From assembly GCA_963628435.1 (NCBI GenBank), contig CAVGEY010000007.1, positions 1 to 64,000 on the forward strand: 64,000 nucleotides of DNA, in the 5' to 3' direction. The notes under the pieces were generated by a model. The model did not search any database. It had not been told where the DNA came from and was given only the letters and a program-made list of their open reading frames with translations. Shown here piece by piece: positions 1 through 7,325 of the stretch. This DNA comes from CAKSQF01 sp963628435. Its GTDB lineage: Bacteria; Bacillota; Clostridia; Oscillospirales; CAG-272. Both the position numbers and the translations under genes were made by a program. Each line of letters starts with the position of its first letter. Within the stretch, counting starts at the first letter, position 1.

Positions 1-87
1 AAAAAAAAAAAAAAAAAACGATTTTCACAAAAACCGACTCACGAATTTGGCAAAAATTACGAATTTGCCGCAGTTTGTCCCGTAATA

Positions 88-116
88 TTGAAAATAAAAA
101 ATAAATCTGTTATACT
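88..116 (+). promoter_or_regulatory. Sigma-70-type promoter of the GH172 gene
   Basis: TTGAAA at 88-93, a 17-base spacer and TATACT at 111-116 fit a vegetative promoter. A start near 123 would give a leader of about 47 bases before the ATG at 170, with GGGAGG just upstream of it. The A-run at positions 1-18 is at the window edge and was not interpreted. Confidence 0.6.
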
Positions 117-169
117 GAATCCGAAAAACAACGCGTAATTTCAAATGAAAATATACGGGAGGAAAATCA

Positions 170-1261
170 ATGTTTAACGGTTTTGGTACACTTGCCGATC
201 TTTCTCTGCTGTCGAACGCGAAATCACGCTCGATAAGCGCCGAAAATTTCCGCGGCGAAAAAAATTCGGGTGCGCTCGCAACCGACGGAACGGGCGCGGG
301 ATGCGCCGCACGGCTCGGACGCGGCTGGAAGGTGTCTCCGTCTTATCTTATACAGCCGGGCGAAATATTCAGACTTGCCGAAATCGACGGCAGCGGGATA
401 ATACAGAGCATCTGGATGGGCGGATATGTCGGCCGCGATTTTGTCATCCGCATCCATTGGGACGGACAGGAGCAGCCGAGCGTCGAATGTCCGCTCAGCG
501 ATTTTTTTGCGGCTGCGTGGATGTGCGGCGACGGCGATATCGGCAATCCGAATTTTATGCAGCTTAATTCGGCGATGGTTGCGGTAAACCCCAACCGCGC
601 GCTCAACTGCTTCTGGCCGATGCCGTTCAGAAAGCACGCACTTATAACGATTGAAAACCGCTCGGACAGAGAAAAGGTGCTCTATTATCAGGTGAATTAC
701 AGCCTGACCGATGTACCCGAGAATGCGGCATATTTTCATGCGCAGTTCCGTGCATCGACTCCGCTCGTCATGGGTAAAGATCACGTGATTGTCGACGGAA
801 TACACGGCAGGGGACATTATGTCGGAACCGCGATGCATGTCGGACTTAACGGCACCGGACAGTGGTGGGGCGAAGGAGAAGTCAAATTCTTCATGGACGG
901 CGATGAAAATCCCACAATCTGCGGTACGGGGACCGAAGATTATTTTCTCGGTGCCTATGACTGGGATGTCTGCGGCTCTTATGTTCCGTATAATTCGCTC
1001 TACGGAGGAATGTACTATGTCCGCAAACCGAATCATTATGATAATCAGATGCGCTTTTCGATGTATCGCTGGCATATACCCGATCCGATACGTTTCGAGT
1101 CGGATTTGAAGGTTACCGTGCAGGATCTCGGCTGGTATAAGGGAACCGGTATGTATAAACCGCGCAGAGACGATATTTATACGGTTGCATATTGGTATCA
1201 GACGCTTCCGACCGCACCGTTTCCGAAACTCCCCGATCCGATAAGCCTCGAACTTTCGTAA
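170..1261 (+). CDS. DUF2961 / GH172-family glycoside hydrolase
   Basis: A 363-residue protein with the features of DUF2961, now glycoside hydrolase family 172. The family contains alpha-arabinofuranosidases and difructose anhydride enzymes and forms trimers of jelly-roll units. The conserved GTGTEDY stretch is at residues 252-258, with E256 a likely catalytic acid, followed by the aromatic GAYDW segment. The N-terminal part (residues 21-75) has the family's arginine- and glycine-rich motifs. There is no signal peptide, so the enzyme is probably cytoplasmic and acts on imported oligosaccharides. The ATG at 170 follows a good GGGAGG site. The gene stands alone with its own promoter and terminator. 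Its substrate cannot be told from the sequence. The nearby sugar oxidoreductase cluster may be related in function, but this is inference. Confidence 0.88.
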   Translation: MFNGFGTLADLSLLSNAKSRSISAENFRGEKNSGALATDGTGAGCAARLGRGWKVSPSYLIQPGEIFRLAEIDGSGIIQSIWMGGYVGRDFVIRIHWDGQEQPSVECPLSDFFAAAWMCGDGDIGNPNFMQLNSAMVAVNPNRALNCFWPMPFRKHALITIENRSDREKVLYYQVNYSLTDVPENAAYFHAQFRASTPLVMGKDHVIVDGIHGRGHYVGTAMHVGLNGTGQWWGEGEVKFFMDGDENPTICGTGTEDYFLGAYDWDVCGSYVPYNSLYGGMYYVRKPNHYDNQMRFSMYRWHIPDPIRFESDLKVTVQDLGWYKGTGMYKPRRDDIYTVAYWYQTLPTAPFPKLPDPISLELS

Positions 1262-1267
1262 AATCAA

Positions 1268-1297
1268 ATCCGCCTCACACTCTGTGAGGCGGATTTT
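1268..1297. terminator. Rho-independent terminator between convergent genes
   Basis: An 11-base perfect stem (ATCCGCCTCAC with GTGAGGCGGAT) and a five-base loop are followed by a T-run on the plus strand. A T-rich stretch also follows on the minus strand, so the hairpin can serve the GH172 gene and the convergent small gene. Confidence 0.85.
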
Positions 1298-1344
1298 TGT
1301 ATCCGATTTGTTAAATGTTCGGAAAACCGTTTTGTCGATTTTTG

Positions 1345-1737
1345 TCAGCAGTTTTCCTTTTTTATGTAATCTGCGAAAAAGACAATGTCGGACTCCGATT
1401 TGCCCGACGGGAATATCACGCATATATCGTCCGAAATCATCGACGCACCGAATTCATCTCCGAACACAGATGCCGCCTCGGGAGCGTCTTTTACATAGAT
1501 TTTGTTTTTCCTGCCGACTCTCGCGCAGTGCGCACTGCCGAAGAGCATCGATGCGCGCGCCCTCGCCTTCTGCGGAGGCAGTTTGTCGATGTCGTCGGCA
1601 CATTTCTGCAGAAAATCATCATTTATTATATATACGAGCCCGTCAAGGCAGAGCAGCGTCGCCATTTTGTTTTTGAAATTCATCCGCTCGCCGTTTTCGA
1701 TTTCGCCGAGCATCAGCTTTCCGCCCTTTAATTTCAT
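1345..1737 (-). CDS. Hypothetical protein, 130 residues
   Basis: I do not recognise this protein. The start is placed at the ATG at 1737 because a GGGGG ribosome site lies about eight bases upstream. The longer open frame starting at 1812 has no such site and runs through the promoter. The protein is soluble, with mixed alpha/beta character: an early segment around residues 20-40 is hydrophobic (LLCLDGLVYIIND), a basic KARARA stretch follows, and the C-terminal half is acidic. There is no signal peptide and no cysteine motif. It has its own promoter and convergent terminator, which supports a real monocistronic gene. Confidence 0.6.
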   Translation of the reverse strand: MKLKGGKLMLGEIENGERMNFKNKMATLLCLDGLVYIINDDFLQKCADDIDKLPPQKARARASMLFGSAHCARVGRKNKIYVKDAPEAASVFGDEFGASMISDDICVIFPSGKSESDIVFFADYIKKENC

Positions 1738-1771
1738 AATATAATCCCCCGAATCTTTTTGCCGTGAGTTT

Positions 1772-1800
1772 ATAATAGCGCGATTTTGTTTTTTTTTCAA
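1772..1800 (-). promoter_or_regulatory. Promoter of the small hypothetical gene
   Basis: Read on the minus strand: TTGAAA (1800-1795), a 17-base spacer and TATTAT (1777-1772), about 35 bases upstream of the chosen ATG. Confidence 0.5.
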
Positions 1801-1839
1801 GCATTTTGTCAAAATTCAATTATTATTAACAAAAAGTGT

Positions 1840-1868
1840 TTGAAGGCTCTCAGCCCGTGTGATATACT
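1840..1868 (+). promoter_or_regulatory. Promoter of the VTT-HAD fusion gene
   Basis: TTGAAG at 1840-1845, a 17-base spacer and TATACT at 1863-1868, 58 bases upstream of the start codon chosen for the next gene. Confidence 0.6.
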
Positions 1869-1926
1869 TTCCGCATAACCGATATATTGTACGATTTGTT
1901 ATTATGGCTTAAAGGTGATGACGGAT

Positions 1927-3324
1927 ATGAACGAAAAAGACATCGGCACGAAAAAAGAAAAAAACGCAAAAATCGTTAAAATATCTCTTCTTGTTGCCCT
2001 GATAATTCTGCTTGTTGCGGCATGTATAATCATTCTGCCTTATGTAAAGCGGATTACGAGCATGAATCAGACCGAGCTGAACGAATTTTTGTCAAAATTC
2101 GATTCCGCTTTAAGAAAGCTCGGCCCTCTGCGCTATATTTTTATGATTATCCTGCAGATTTTACAGATGATACTCGCACCGATTCCGGGCGGGCCCGTCG
2201 CCGTGATGATGGGATTTATGTTCGGAACGTTTTGGGGAACGGTGCTTACGATTGTATCTACGGCACTCGGTACCGCCCTTATCATCGGATGCGTAAAGCT
2301 ATTCGGAATGAGCTTTGTCAATAAGTTCATAAACTCAAAAGAATTCGAAAAGCTGAAATTTCTTCATAATTCGGCAAAGAGAGATACCCTTCTGTTCCTG
2401 CTTTTTCTGATACCGGGAACACCGAAAGATCTTATCACTTTTTTTGCGCCGTTTACCGGAGCAAAACCGAAAAATATCATAGTTCTCGCCTCCCTTGCGC
2501 GTATTCCGTCGATTTTCCTTATGGTTTATCTCGGTGATGCCGTGTCCGAGGGAAATATCGTAAAATCGGTGATTATCCTGACGGTTGCCGCCGTAATCGG
2601 AATTGTCGGAATAATTTTCAAGGATAAGGTCATGCCCGAACATACCGAGGCGAGAATAGTGAAGGGCAAAGACACATTTATTTTCGACCTTGACGGCACT
2701 CTGCTCAACACTCTGACCGATCTTACGAACGCAGTGAACTACGCACTTGAAAAACACGGCGCGCCTCTGCGAACCGAAGAGCAGATCAGAAAGGCAGTCG
2801 GAAACGGAATCGGCAAGCTCATCGAAAGATCTTTGCCGAACGGAAAAAAGAATCCCGATTACGAGGCTGTTCTCTCGAGCTTCAGGGAATATTATAAGGA
2901 GCATTGCCTTGATAATACCAAACCGTATGACGGTATTAAGGAACTGCTGAATTATCTCGGTGAAAACGGATATAAAACCGCGATAGTGTCGAATAAAGCG
3001 GATTTTGCCGTAAAAGAACTCTGCACCGACATTTTCCCCGAAGTAACGGTCGCAATCGGAGAATCGGACGGAGTTCGCAGAAAACCCGCACCCGACAGCG
3101 TTCTTACCGCCCTTAAAGAACTCGGAAGCAGTAAGGAAAAAGCAGTCTATATAGGAGACAGCGATGTCGATATACAGACGGCGAGAAATGCCGGAATGGG
3201 ATGTATCTCGGTAACATGGGGATTCCGCTCGGAGGCATTTCTGAATGCGAACGGCGCCTCCGTTCTCGCAAACAGCCCTCACGAAATCATAGATGCAATC
3301 GAGAAAGAGAAAAACAGAAAATAA
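1927..3324 (+). CDS. VTT-domain membrane protein fused to HAD phosphatase
   Basis: A 465-residue fusion. Residues about 15-225 form a TVP38/TMEM64 (VTT, DedA-like) membrane domain with several hydrophobic segments and the family's PGGP and FGTFWGT loop around 85-105. Residues about 245-465 form a haloacid dehalogenase phosphatase resembling phosphoglycolate phosphatase. It has the motif I aspartates D254 and D256 in FDLDGTL, a helical cap, motif II in AIVSNK, the motif III lysine in RRKPAPD, and motif IV in YIGDSDVDI. All catalytic residues are present. The ATG at 1927 is preferred over GTG 1915 and ATG 1918, because AGGTG at 1913-1917 lies nine bases upstream of it. The two activities are normally on separate proteins. 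The VTT part may act in lipid scrambling or transport, and the soluble phosphatase should face the cytoplasm. Confidence 0.88.
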   Translation: MNEKDIGTKKEKNAKIVKISLLVALIILLVAACIIILPYVKRITSMNQTELNEFLSKFDSALRKLGPLRYIFMIILQILQMILAPIPGGPVAVMMGFMFGTFWGTVLTIVSTALGTALIIGCVKLFGMSFVNKFINSKEFEKLKFLHNSAKRDTLLFLLFLIPGTPKDLITFFAPFTGAKPKNIIVLASLARIPSIFLMVYLGDAVSEGNIVKSVIILTVAAVIGIVGIIFKDKVMPEHTEARIVKGKDTFIFDLDGTLLNTLTDLTNAVNYALEKHGAPLRTEEQIRKAVGNGIGKLIERSLPNGKKNPDYEAVLSSFREYYKEHCLDNTKPYDGIKELLNYLGENGYKTAIVSNKADFAVKELCTDIFPEVTVAIGESDGVRRKPAPDSVLTALKELGSSKEKAVYIGDSDVDIQTARNAGMGCISVTWGFRSEAFLNANGASVLANSPHEIIDAIEKEKNRK

Positions 3325-3360
3325 AAAACCGGCAGCNNNNNNNNNNCTGCCGGTTTTTTT
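3325..3360. terminator. Bidirectional terminator whose loop is replaced by Ns
   Basis: AAAACCGGCAG (3325-3335) and CTGCCGGTTTT (3347-3357) are perfectly complementary. The arms are followed by T-runs on both strands, as expected between the convergent VTT-HAD gene and the catabolic operon. The loop consists of the ten Ns, so its real length and sequence are unknown. Confidence 0.7.
3337..3346. other. Assembly gap of ten Ns
   Basis: Ten ambiguous bases lie exactly between the two arms of an inverted repeat. This is a typical scaffolding gap. The two sides may not be adjacent in the real chromosome, so gene order across 3340 should be treated as provisional. Confidence 0.95.
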
Positions 3361-3374
3361 ATGACATATCGGTA

Positions 3375-4448
3375 TCAGATATCGGTATGCACCGTATCAC
3401 CGGTGCGCGCCGATTCAAATGCCGCTTCCATTACACGCATAACGCGAAGTGCCTGCTCGGGCTTGATTTTCAGCTCTGCACCCTCAATCGCGTCGACAAG
3501 CTGAATGTATGTCGGATCGAGATTATCGGTTACATCGGTCGGAGCCGAAAGCTCGATTGTTTCGACTGTTGACGGATCGCGTTTTGCCATCGTTTTGGAC
3601 GGACCGCTTCTGTCGGGAGCAATCTCGGTCGACCACTCGTTCTGCGTTTTCAGCGGCCGTACTATTCTTCCGGCACATGACCAATCGTCAATCTGCAGTG
3701 TTCCGCCTTTTCCGAGCACATACCAGCGCGGATGCATGATGAAGTTGTTTGTCGATACCTCAATGTGGGCGGTCAGTCGGTCCGACATTGTCATGGTAAG
3801 CCTGAAATTGTCCTCGACATCATCGTAGTTTACCGAATACATCTTGCAGTATACATCGGTGACATGCGCATCGCTCATATAGAGAATCTGATCGATGAGA
3901 TGCACACCCCAGTCAAGCATCATTCCGCCGCCCTGAGTGCGTATGCAGCGCCATCCTTCGGGCATTCCGCGCGATCCTTCGACTCTCGATTCTATTACGT
4001 ACGGCTTTCCTATAAGTCCCGATTCAATCGAGCGTCTCATGAGAACATAGTCGCGGTTTACGCGGCGGTTTTGATCGACAGTGTATATTTTTCCGCATTC
4101 CTTTGCGACCTGCATAACTTCAAGCAGCTCGGCGGATGACATTGTCGCGGGCTTTTCGCAGAGTACGTGCTTCCCGTGGCGGAGAGCATCCTTGCAAATT
4201 TCGGCATGGGTATCGTTTGTCGTTGCGACAAGCACGATGTCTATGTCGGGATCGGAGAGAAGCGCCTCACGGGAAGGGTATGCGATAAATCCTTTTTCGG
4301 AAGCCGCGTCAAGACGGGCGGGATTTATGTCGTAAACTCCCCTGATTTTCACGCGTACATTGCCTTTTGAAAGCTGTGTGCAATGATGACCGGCCATACC
4401 GCCGAATCCGATTATTCCGAGATTGTAGATTCTATTGTTGTTGTTCAT
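3375..4448 (-). CDS. Gfo/Idh/MocA-family NAD(P)-dependent sugar oxidoreductase
   Basis: A 357-residue dehydrogenase of the Gfo/Idh/MocA family. The Rossmann nucleotide loop GFGGMA is at residues 14-19. The family EKP motif is at 98-100. The DWGVHLID segment (residues 179-186) carries the aspartate and histidine expected in the active site. Family members oxidise or reduce a hydroxyl of a sugar, inositol or sugar amine with NAD(P). It is the last gene of the minus-strand operon starting at 8507 and lies 34 bases after the TIM-barrel gene at 4483-5448. The ribosome site (AGGA, about ten bases upstream) is only moderate. The substrate is unknown. Pairing with TIM-barrel isomerases suggests oxidation of a sugar followed by isomerisation or elimination. 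Confidence 0.9.
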   Translation of the reverse strand: MNNNNRIYNLGIIGFGGMAGHHCTQLSKGNVRVKIRGVYDINPARLDAASEKGFIAYPSREALLSDPDIDIVLVATTNDTHAEICKDALRHGKHVLCEKPATMSSAELLEVMQVAKECGKIYTVDQNRRVNRDYVLMRRSIESGLIGKPYVIESRVEGSRGMPEGWRCIRTQGGGMMLDWGVHLIDQILYMSDAHVTDVYCKMYSVNYDDVEDNFRLTMTMSDRLTAHIEVSTNNFIMHPRWYVLGKGGTLQIDDWSCAGRIVRPLKTQNEWSTEIAPDRSGPSKTMAKRDPSTVETIELSAPTDVTDNLDPTYIQLVDAIEGAELKIKPEQALRVMRVMEAAFESARTGDTVHTDI

Positions 4449-4482
4449 TTTTCTTATGTCCTGTCGAGAAGGTAAATTTGGC

Positions 4483-5448
4483 TCAGAACCAGTATGCCTG
4501 ACCGGGCTGCTCGTAGATGAGTACGTCTTTAAGGAATGCTACCGCCTTTTCGAGGCCCTCTTTGGAGGACATCAGACTGTCCTCATGCTCTATGGAAATC
4601 GCACCGTCATATCCGACCGTTTTGAGTGCGGAGATGATTTTGTTCCATTCGAGTTTGCCGTGGCCGTATCCTACCGTACGGAATACCCACGCACGATGCT
4701 CAATGTCGCCGTATGATTTGGTGTCAAGCACACCGTTGACTTCGGTGTTGCGGCGTTCGATGTAGGTGTCTTTTGCGTGGAAATGATATATCGCGCCTTT
4801 AAGAGCGTGAATTGCGGCCGACGGATCGATGCCCTGCCAGAAGAGGTGAGAGGGATCGAAGTTTGCACCGATTATATCGCCTACGGCAGCACGCAGACGC
4901 AGAAGCGTTTCGGGATTGTAAACAACAAAAGACGGATGCATCTCGAACGCGATTTTTTTGATGCCGTGCTCTGCGGCAAATTCTGCGGTTTTCTTCCAGT
5001 AGGGAATAACCTTTTCGTTCCACTGCCAGTCGAGAACTTTCAGATTGTCGTCCGGCCAGGGGCAGACTACCCAGTTCGGATATTTCGAGTTATCGCAGTC
5101 GCCGGGACAGCCCGAGAATCCGACAACGGTATCAACGCCGAGCGCCTCTGCGGCAAGAATGGCGTTTTTGAACTGACGGTCGTAATCTTTCGCAACATCG
5201 GCCTGCGGATGAAGCGGGTTGCCGTGGCAGGAGATTGCCGATATTTCCAAGTCGTATTTTTTCAGAAGAGCCTTGTAAGCCTCGACGTTTTCGGGCGATT
5301 CGAGAAGCTCTTCGGGTTTCAGATGCGCGTTTCCGGGGAATCCGCCCGCGCCGATTTCGATGGTCTGCACGCCGAGTCTGTTAAGATAGCGGAGCGCATC
5401 TTCAAATTCCATTCCCGCAAGTACGGGATTCATAACACCGAGTTTCAT
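4483..5448 (-). CDS. Sugar phosphate isomerase/epimerase-like TIM barrel
   Basis: A 321-residue member of the xylose-isomerase-like TIM-barrel superfamily (AP endonuclease 2 fold). Expected metal and substrate residues are visible: SCHGNP near residue 75, FEMHP near 170, NFDPSHLFWQG near 205, HFHAKD near 225, and the C-terminal IEHED. It is a different subfamily from the two neighbours at 5540-7233: longer, and with the DPSHLFWQG signature seen in sugar epimerases that sit beside Gfo/Idh oxidoreductases. The ATG has AAAGGAATG upstream. Its position between the two duplicated isomerases and a Gfo/Idh enzyme places it in the same catabolic operon. The exact reaction is unknown. Confidence 0.88.
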   Translation of the reverse strand: MKLGVMNPVLAGMEFEDALRYLNRLGVQTIEIGAGGFPGNAHLKPEELLESPENVEAYKALLKKYDLEISAISCHGNPLHPQADVAKDYDRQFKNAILAAEALGVDTVVGFSGCPGDCDNSKYPNWVVCPWPDDNLKVLDWQWNEKVIPYWKKTAEFAAEHGIKKIAFEMHPSFVVYNPETLLRLRAAVGDIIGANFDPSHLFWQGIDPSAAIHALKGAIYHFHAKDTYIERRNTEVNGVLDTKSYGDIEHRAWVFRTVGYGHGKLEWNKIISALKTVGYDGAISIEHEDSLMSSKEGLEKAVAFLKDVLIYEQPGQAYWF

Positions 5449-5539
5449 GTTTTAATCATTCCTTTCAGGATGTTTTTGTGTCCGAAAAAGGCATTTCGCT
5501 TTTTTCGGATAATCGGATTTCGTTTTGAATCGCAGCCGA

Positions 5540-6361
5540 TTACAGACCGAGAGCTTTCAGATATTCTCTCGACATCTTCGCCGCGTCGAGGCAGGACATC
5601 TCGTAGGAGAAGTCCTGCTCGACGATGACATATTCGATTCCGGCTTTGTCGGCGGCGTTGAGAATTTCGGGTATGTTCTGACGGCCTTCGCCGATCGGTA
5701 CATAACGGAATCCGCTTTCCTCGTGAGTAACCGAAAGAGCTTTTTCGGGATAGTCGGGAAGGGCATATAACGGCCCGTCGGGCAGCTTTGTGCAGACAAA
5801 GTCTTTGAGATGCATCGTTTTCATCTTTCCCGGGTATTTGAGGAGAAACTCCGACGGATCGATGCCCGCATAATGCACCCAGCAGGTGTCAACCTCACCC
5901 TCAATGTCATCACCCAATGCGGCGTATATTTTTTCGAGAATATATTCTCCGTCGATTTCGGCGAATTCGTAATTGTGGTTGTGATAGGTGAGTCTTATGC
6001 CGCCCTCTTTAAGCAGAGCCGATACCTTTTTGAATTTTTCGATTGTTTCGTCGAATTTGCCGTCGGTATAACATTCAAGCGGACATCCGATGCCGCAATA
6101 TTTTGCGCCGATTGTTTTCAGATAATCGACAGCCTCCCGACCGTTTTCGAGAAAAAAGTCGGGGCCGTGATGTACCGAAATGCAGGTGAGACCGAGCTCG
6201 TCGAGCATAGAACGGACTTCTTTTGCCGTATGTCCGAAATATCCCGCAAATTCGACATAATCATATCCGATTTCTTTGACTTTTTTCAGCGTGCCGAAAA
6301 AGTCTTTTCCCATCTCGTCTCTGAGCGAGTACAGCTGTATGCCGATTTTGAATTTTTTCAT
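5540..6361 (-). CDS. Sugar phosphate isomerase/epimerase, duplicate copy A
   Basis: A 273-residue xylose-isomerase-like TIM barrel of the IolE/isomerase-epimerase group. Metal-ligand positions appear in HNHNYEF (near residue 127), the catalytic-site DTCWVHYAG (near 158), HLKDF (near 186) and the C-terminal VEQD. It is about 80 percent identical to the next gene upstream, and the similarity covers the whole length. It is therefore a tandem duplicate. The main differences fall in two blocks, around residues 90-97 and 200-215, which may line the substrate pocket. The ribosome site upstream of the ATG is weak (GAAAGAAG), so translation may be coupled to copy B, which ends only 41 bases away. Confidence 0.87.
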   Translation of the reverse strand: MKKFKIGIQLYSLRDEMGKDFFGTLKKVKEIGYDYVEFAGYFGHTAKEVRSMLDELGLTCISVHHGPDFFLENGREAVDYLKTIGAKYCGIGCPLECYTDGKFDETIEKFKKVSALLKEGGIRLTYHNHNYEFAEIDGEYILEKIYAALGDDIEGEVDTCWVHYAGIDPSEFLLKYPGKMKTMHLKDFVCTKLPDGPLYALPDYPEKALSVTHEESGFRYVPIGEGRQNIPEILNAADKAGIEYVIVEQDFSYEMSCLDAAKMSREYLKALGL

Positions 6362-6402
6362 AATTGCAGCCGCTTCTTTCCCGATTTTTTAACCGCAGCC
6401 GA

Positions 6403-7233
6403 TTACTGACCGAGAGTTTTCAGATATTCTCTCGACATTTTCGCCGTTTCGAGACACGGCGTTTCATACGAGCTGTCCTGTTCTACGATGACATATTCGA
6501 TTCCGGCTTTGTCGGCGGCATCGAGAATTTCGGGGATGTTCTGGCGGCCTTCGCCGATCGGTACATAGCGGAATCCTCTGTCTTCCTGAGAGCCCGAAAT
6601 CGCATTGCCCGAGTTGTCGATAAGAGCGTATACCGGACCTGCCGCGAGTTTCGTGCATACAAAATCTTTGAGATGCACCGTTTTCATCTTTCCGGAGTAT
6701 TTGAGAAGGAACTTCGACGGATCGACACCGGCATAATGTGCCCAGCAGGTGTCAACTTCACCTTCGATGTCATCACCCATTGCGGCGTAGATCTTTTCGA
6801 GAATATACTCTCCGTCGACTTTGGTGAATTCGAAATCGTGGTTGTGATAGGTGAGCTGTATTCCGTTTTCTTTAAGCAGAGCGGATACCTTCTTGAATTT
6901 TTCGATTGTTTCGTCGAATTTGTCACCCATGAAGTTTTCGAGGGAGTACCACGGAACTGCACAGTATTTTGCGCCGATTGTTTTCAGATAATCAACCGCT
7001 TCCTGTCCGTTTTCAAGGAAAATATCCGGACCCTGATGAACCGAAATGCAGGTGAGACCGAGTTCGTCGAGCATAGAGCGGACTTCTCTTGCGGTATGTC
7101 CGAAATATCCCGCAAATTCGACATAATCATATCCGATTTCCTTGACTTTTTTGAGTGTGCCGAAGAAATCTTTTTCCATCTCGTCTCTGAGCGAGTAAAG
7201 CTGTATGCCTATTTTGAATTTTTTCATAATCAT
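6403..7233 (-). CDS. Sugar phosphate isomerase/epimerase, duplicate copy B
   Basis: A protein of about 276 residues, paralogous to the gene at 5540-6361, with the same TIM-barrel motifs (HNHDFEF, DTCWAHYAG, HLKDF, VEQD). Three ATGs compete in the run ATGGTTATGATTATG. The middle one (7233) lies six bases after AGGA and is chosen. The third (7227) gives the same MKKFKIG start as copy A. The segment corresponding to residues 90-97 of copy A is quite different here (it contains VPWYSLENF), and so is the stretch near residues 200-215. The two enzymes may therefore act on related but distinct substrates. Same operon as the flanking Gfo/Idh genes. Confidence 0.85.
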   Translation of the reverse strand: MIMKKFKIGIQLYSLRDEMEKDFFGTLKKVKEIGYDYVEFAGYFGHTAREVRSMLDELGLTCISVHQGPDIFLENGQEAVDYLKTIGAKYCAVPWYSLENFMGDKFDETIEKFKKVSALLKENGIQLTYHNHDFEFTKVDGEYILEKIYAAMGDDIEGEVDTCWAHYAGVDPSKFLLKYSGKMKTVHLKDFVCTKLAAGPVYALIDNSGNAISGSQEDRGFRYVPIGEGRQNIPEILDAADKAGIEYVIVEQDSSYETPCLETAKMSREYLKTLGQ

Positions 7234-7325
7234 AACCATTCCTTTTTTATAGAATTTAAGTTTTTCGCGCGCCGATGTAAGTCAAAAATCGTAGCCGCGA
7301 AAATCAAACCGCGCAGATCTTAAAA

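Larger units (their letters stand above)
5540..7233. repeat. Tandem gene duplication
   Basis: The genes at 5540-6361 and 6403-7233 are near-copies in the same orientation. Identity extends a few bases past the stop codons, where GCAGCCGATTAC precedes both reversed stops. The unit length is about 860 bases. Differences are spread through the copies, with local clusters, so the duplication is recent but not identical. Confidence 0.85.

Noticed and set aside
224..1423. 399-residue minus-strand frame opposite the GH172 gene
   Set aside because: It overlaps a clear enzyme gene along its whole length, crosses the terminator and has no ribosome site or family motif.
6364..7323. 319-residue plus-strand frame opposite the duplicated isomerase
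   Set aside because: A shadow of the TIM-barrel gene. A similar shadow exists opposite the sister copy because the DNA is duplicated.
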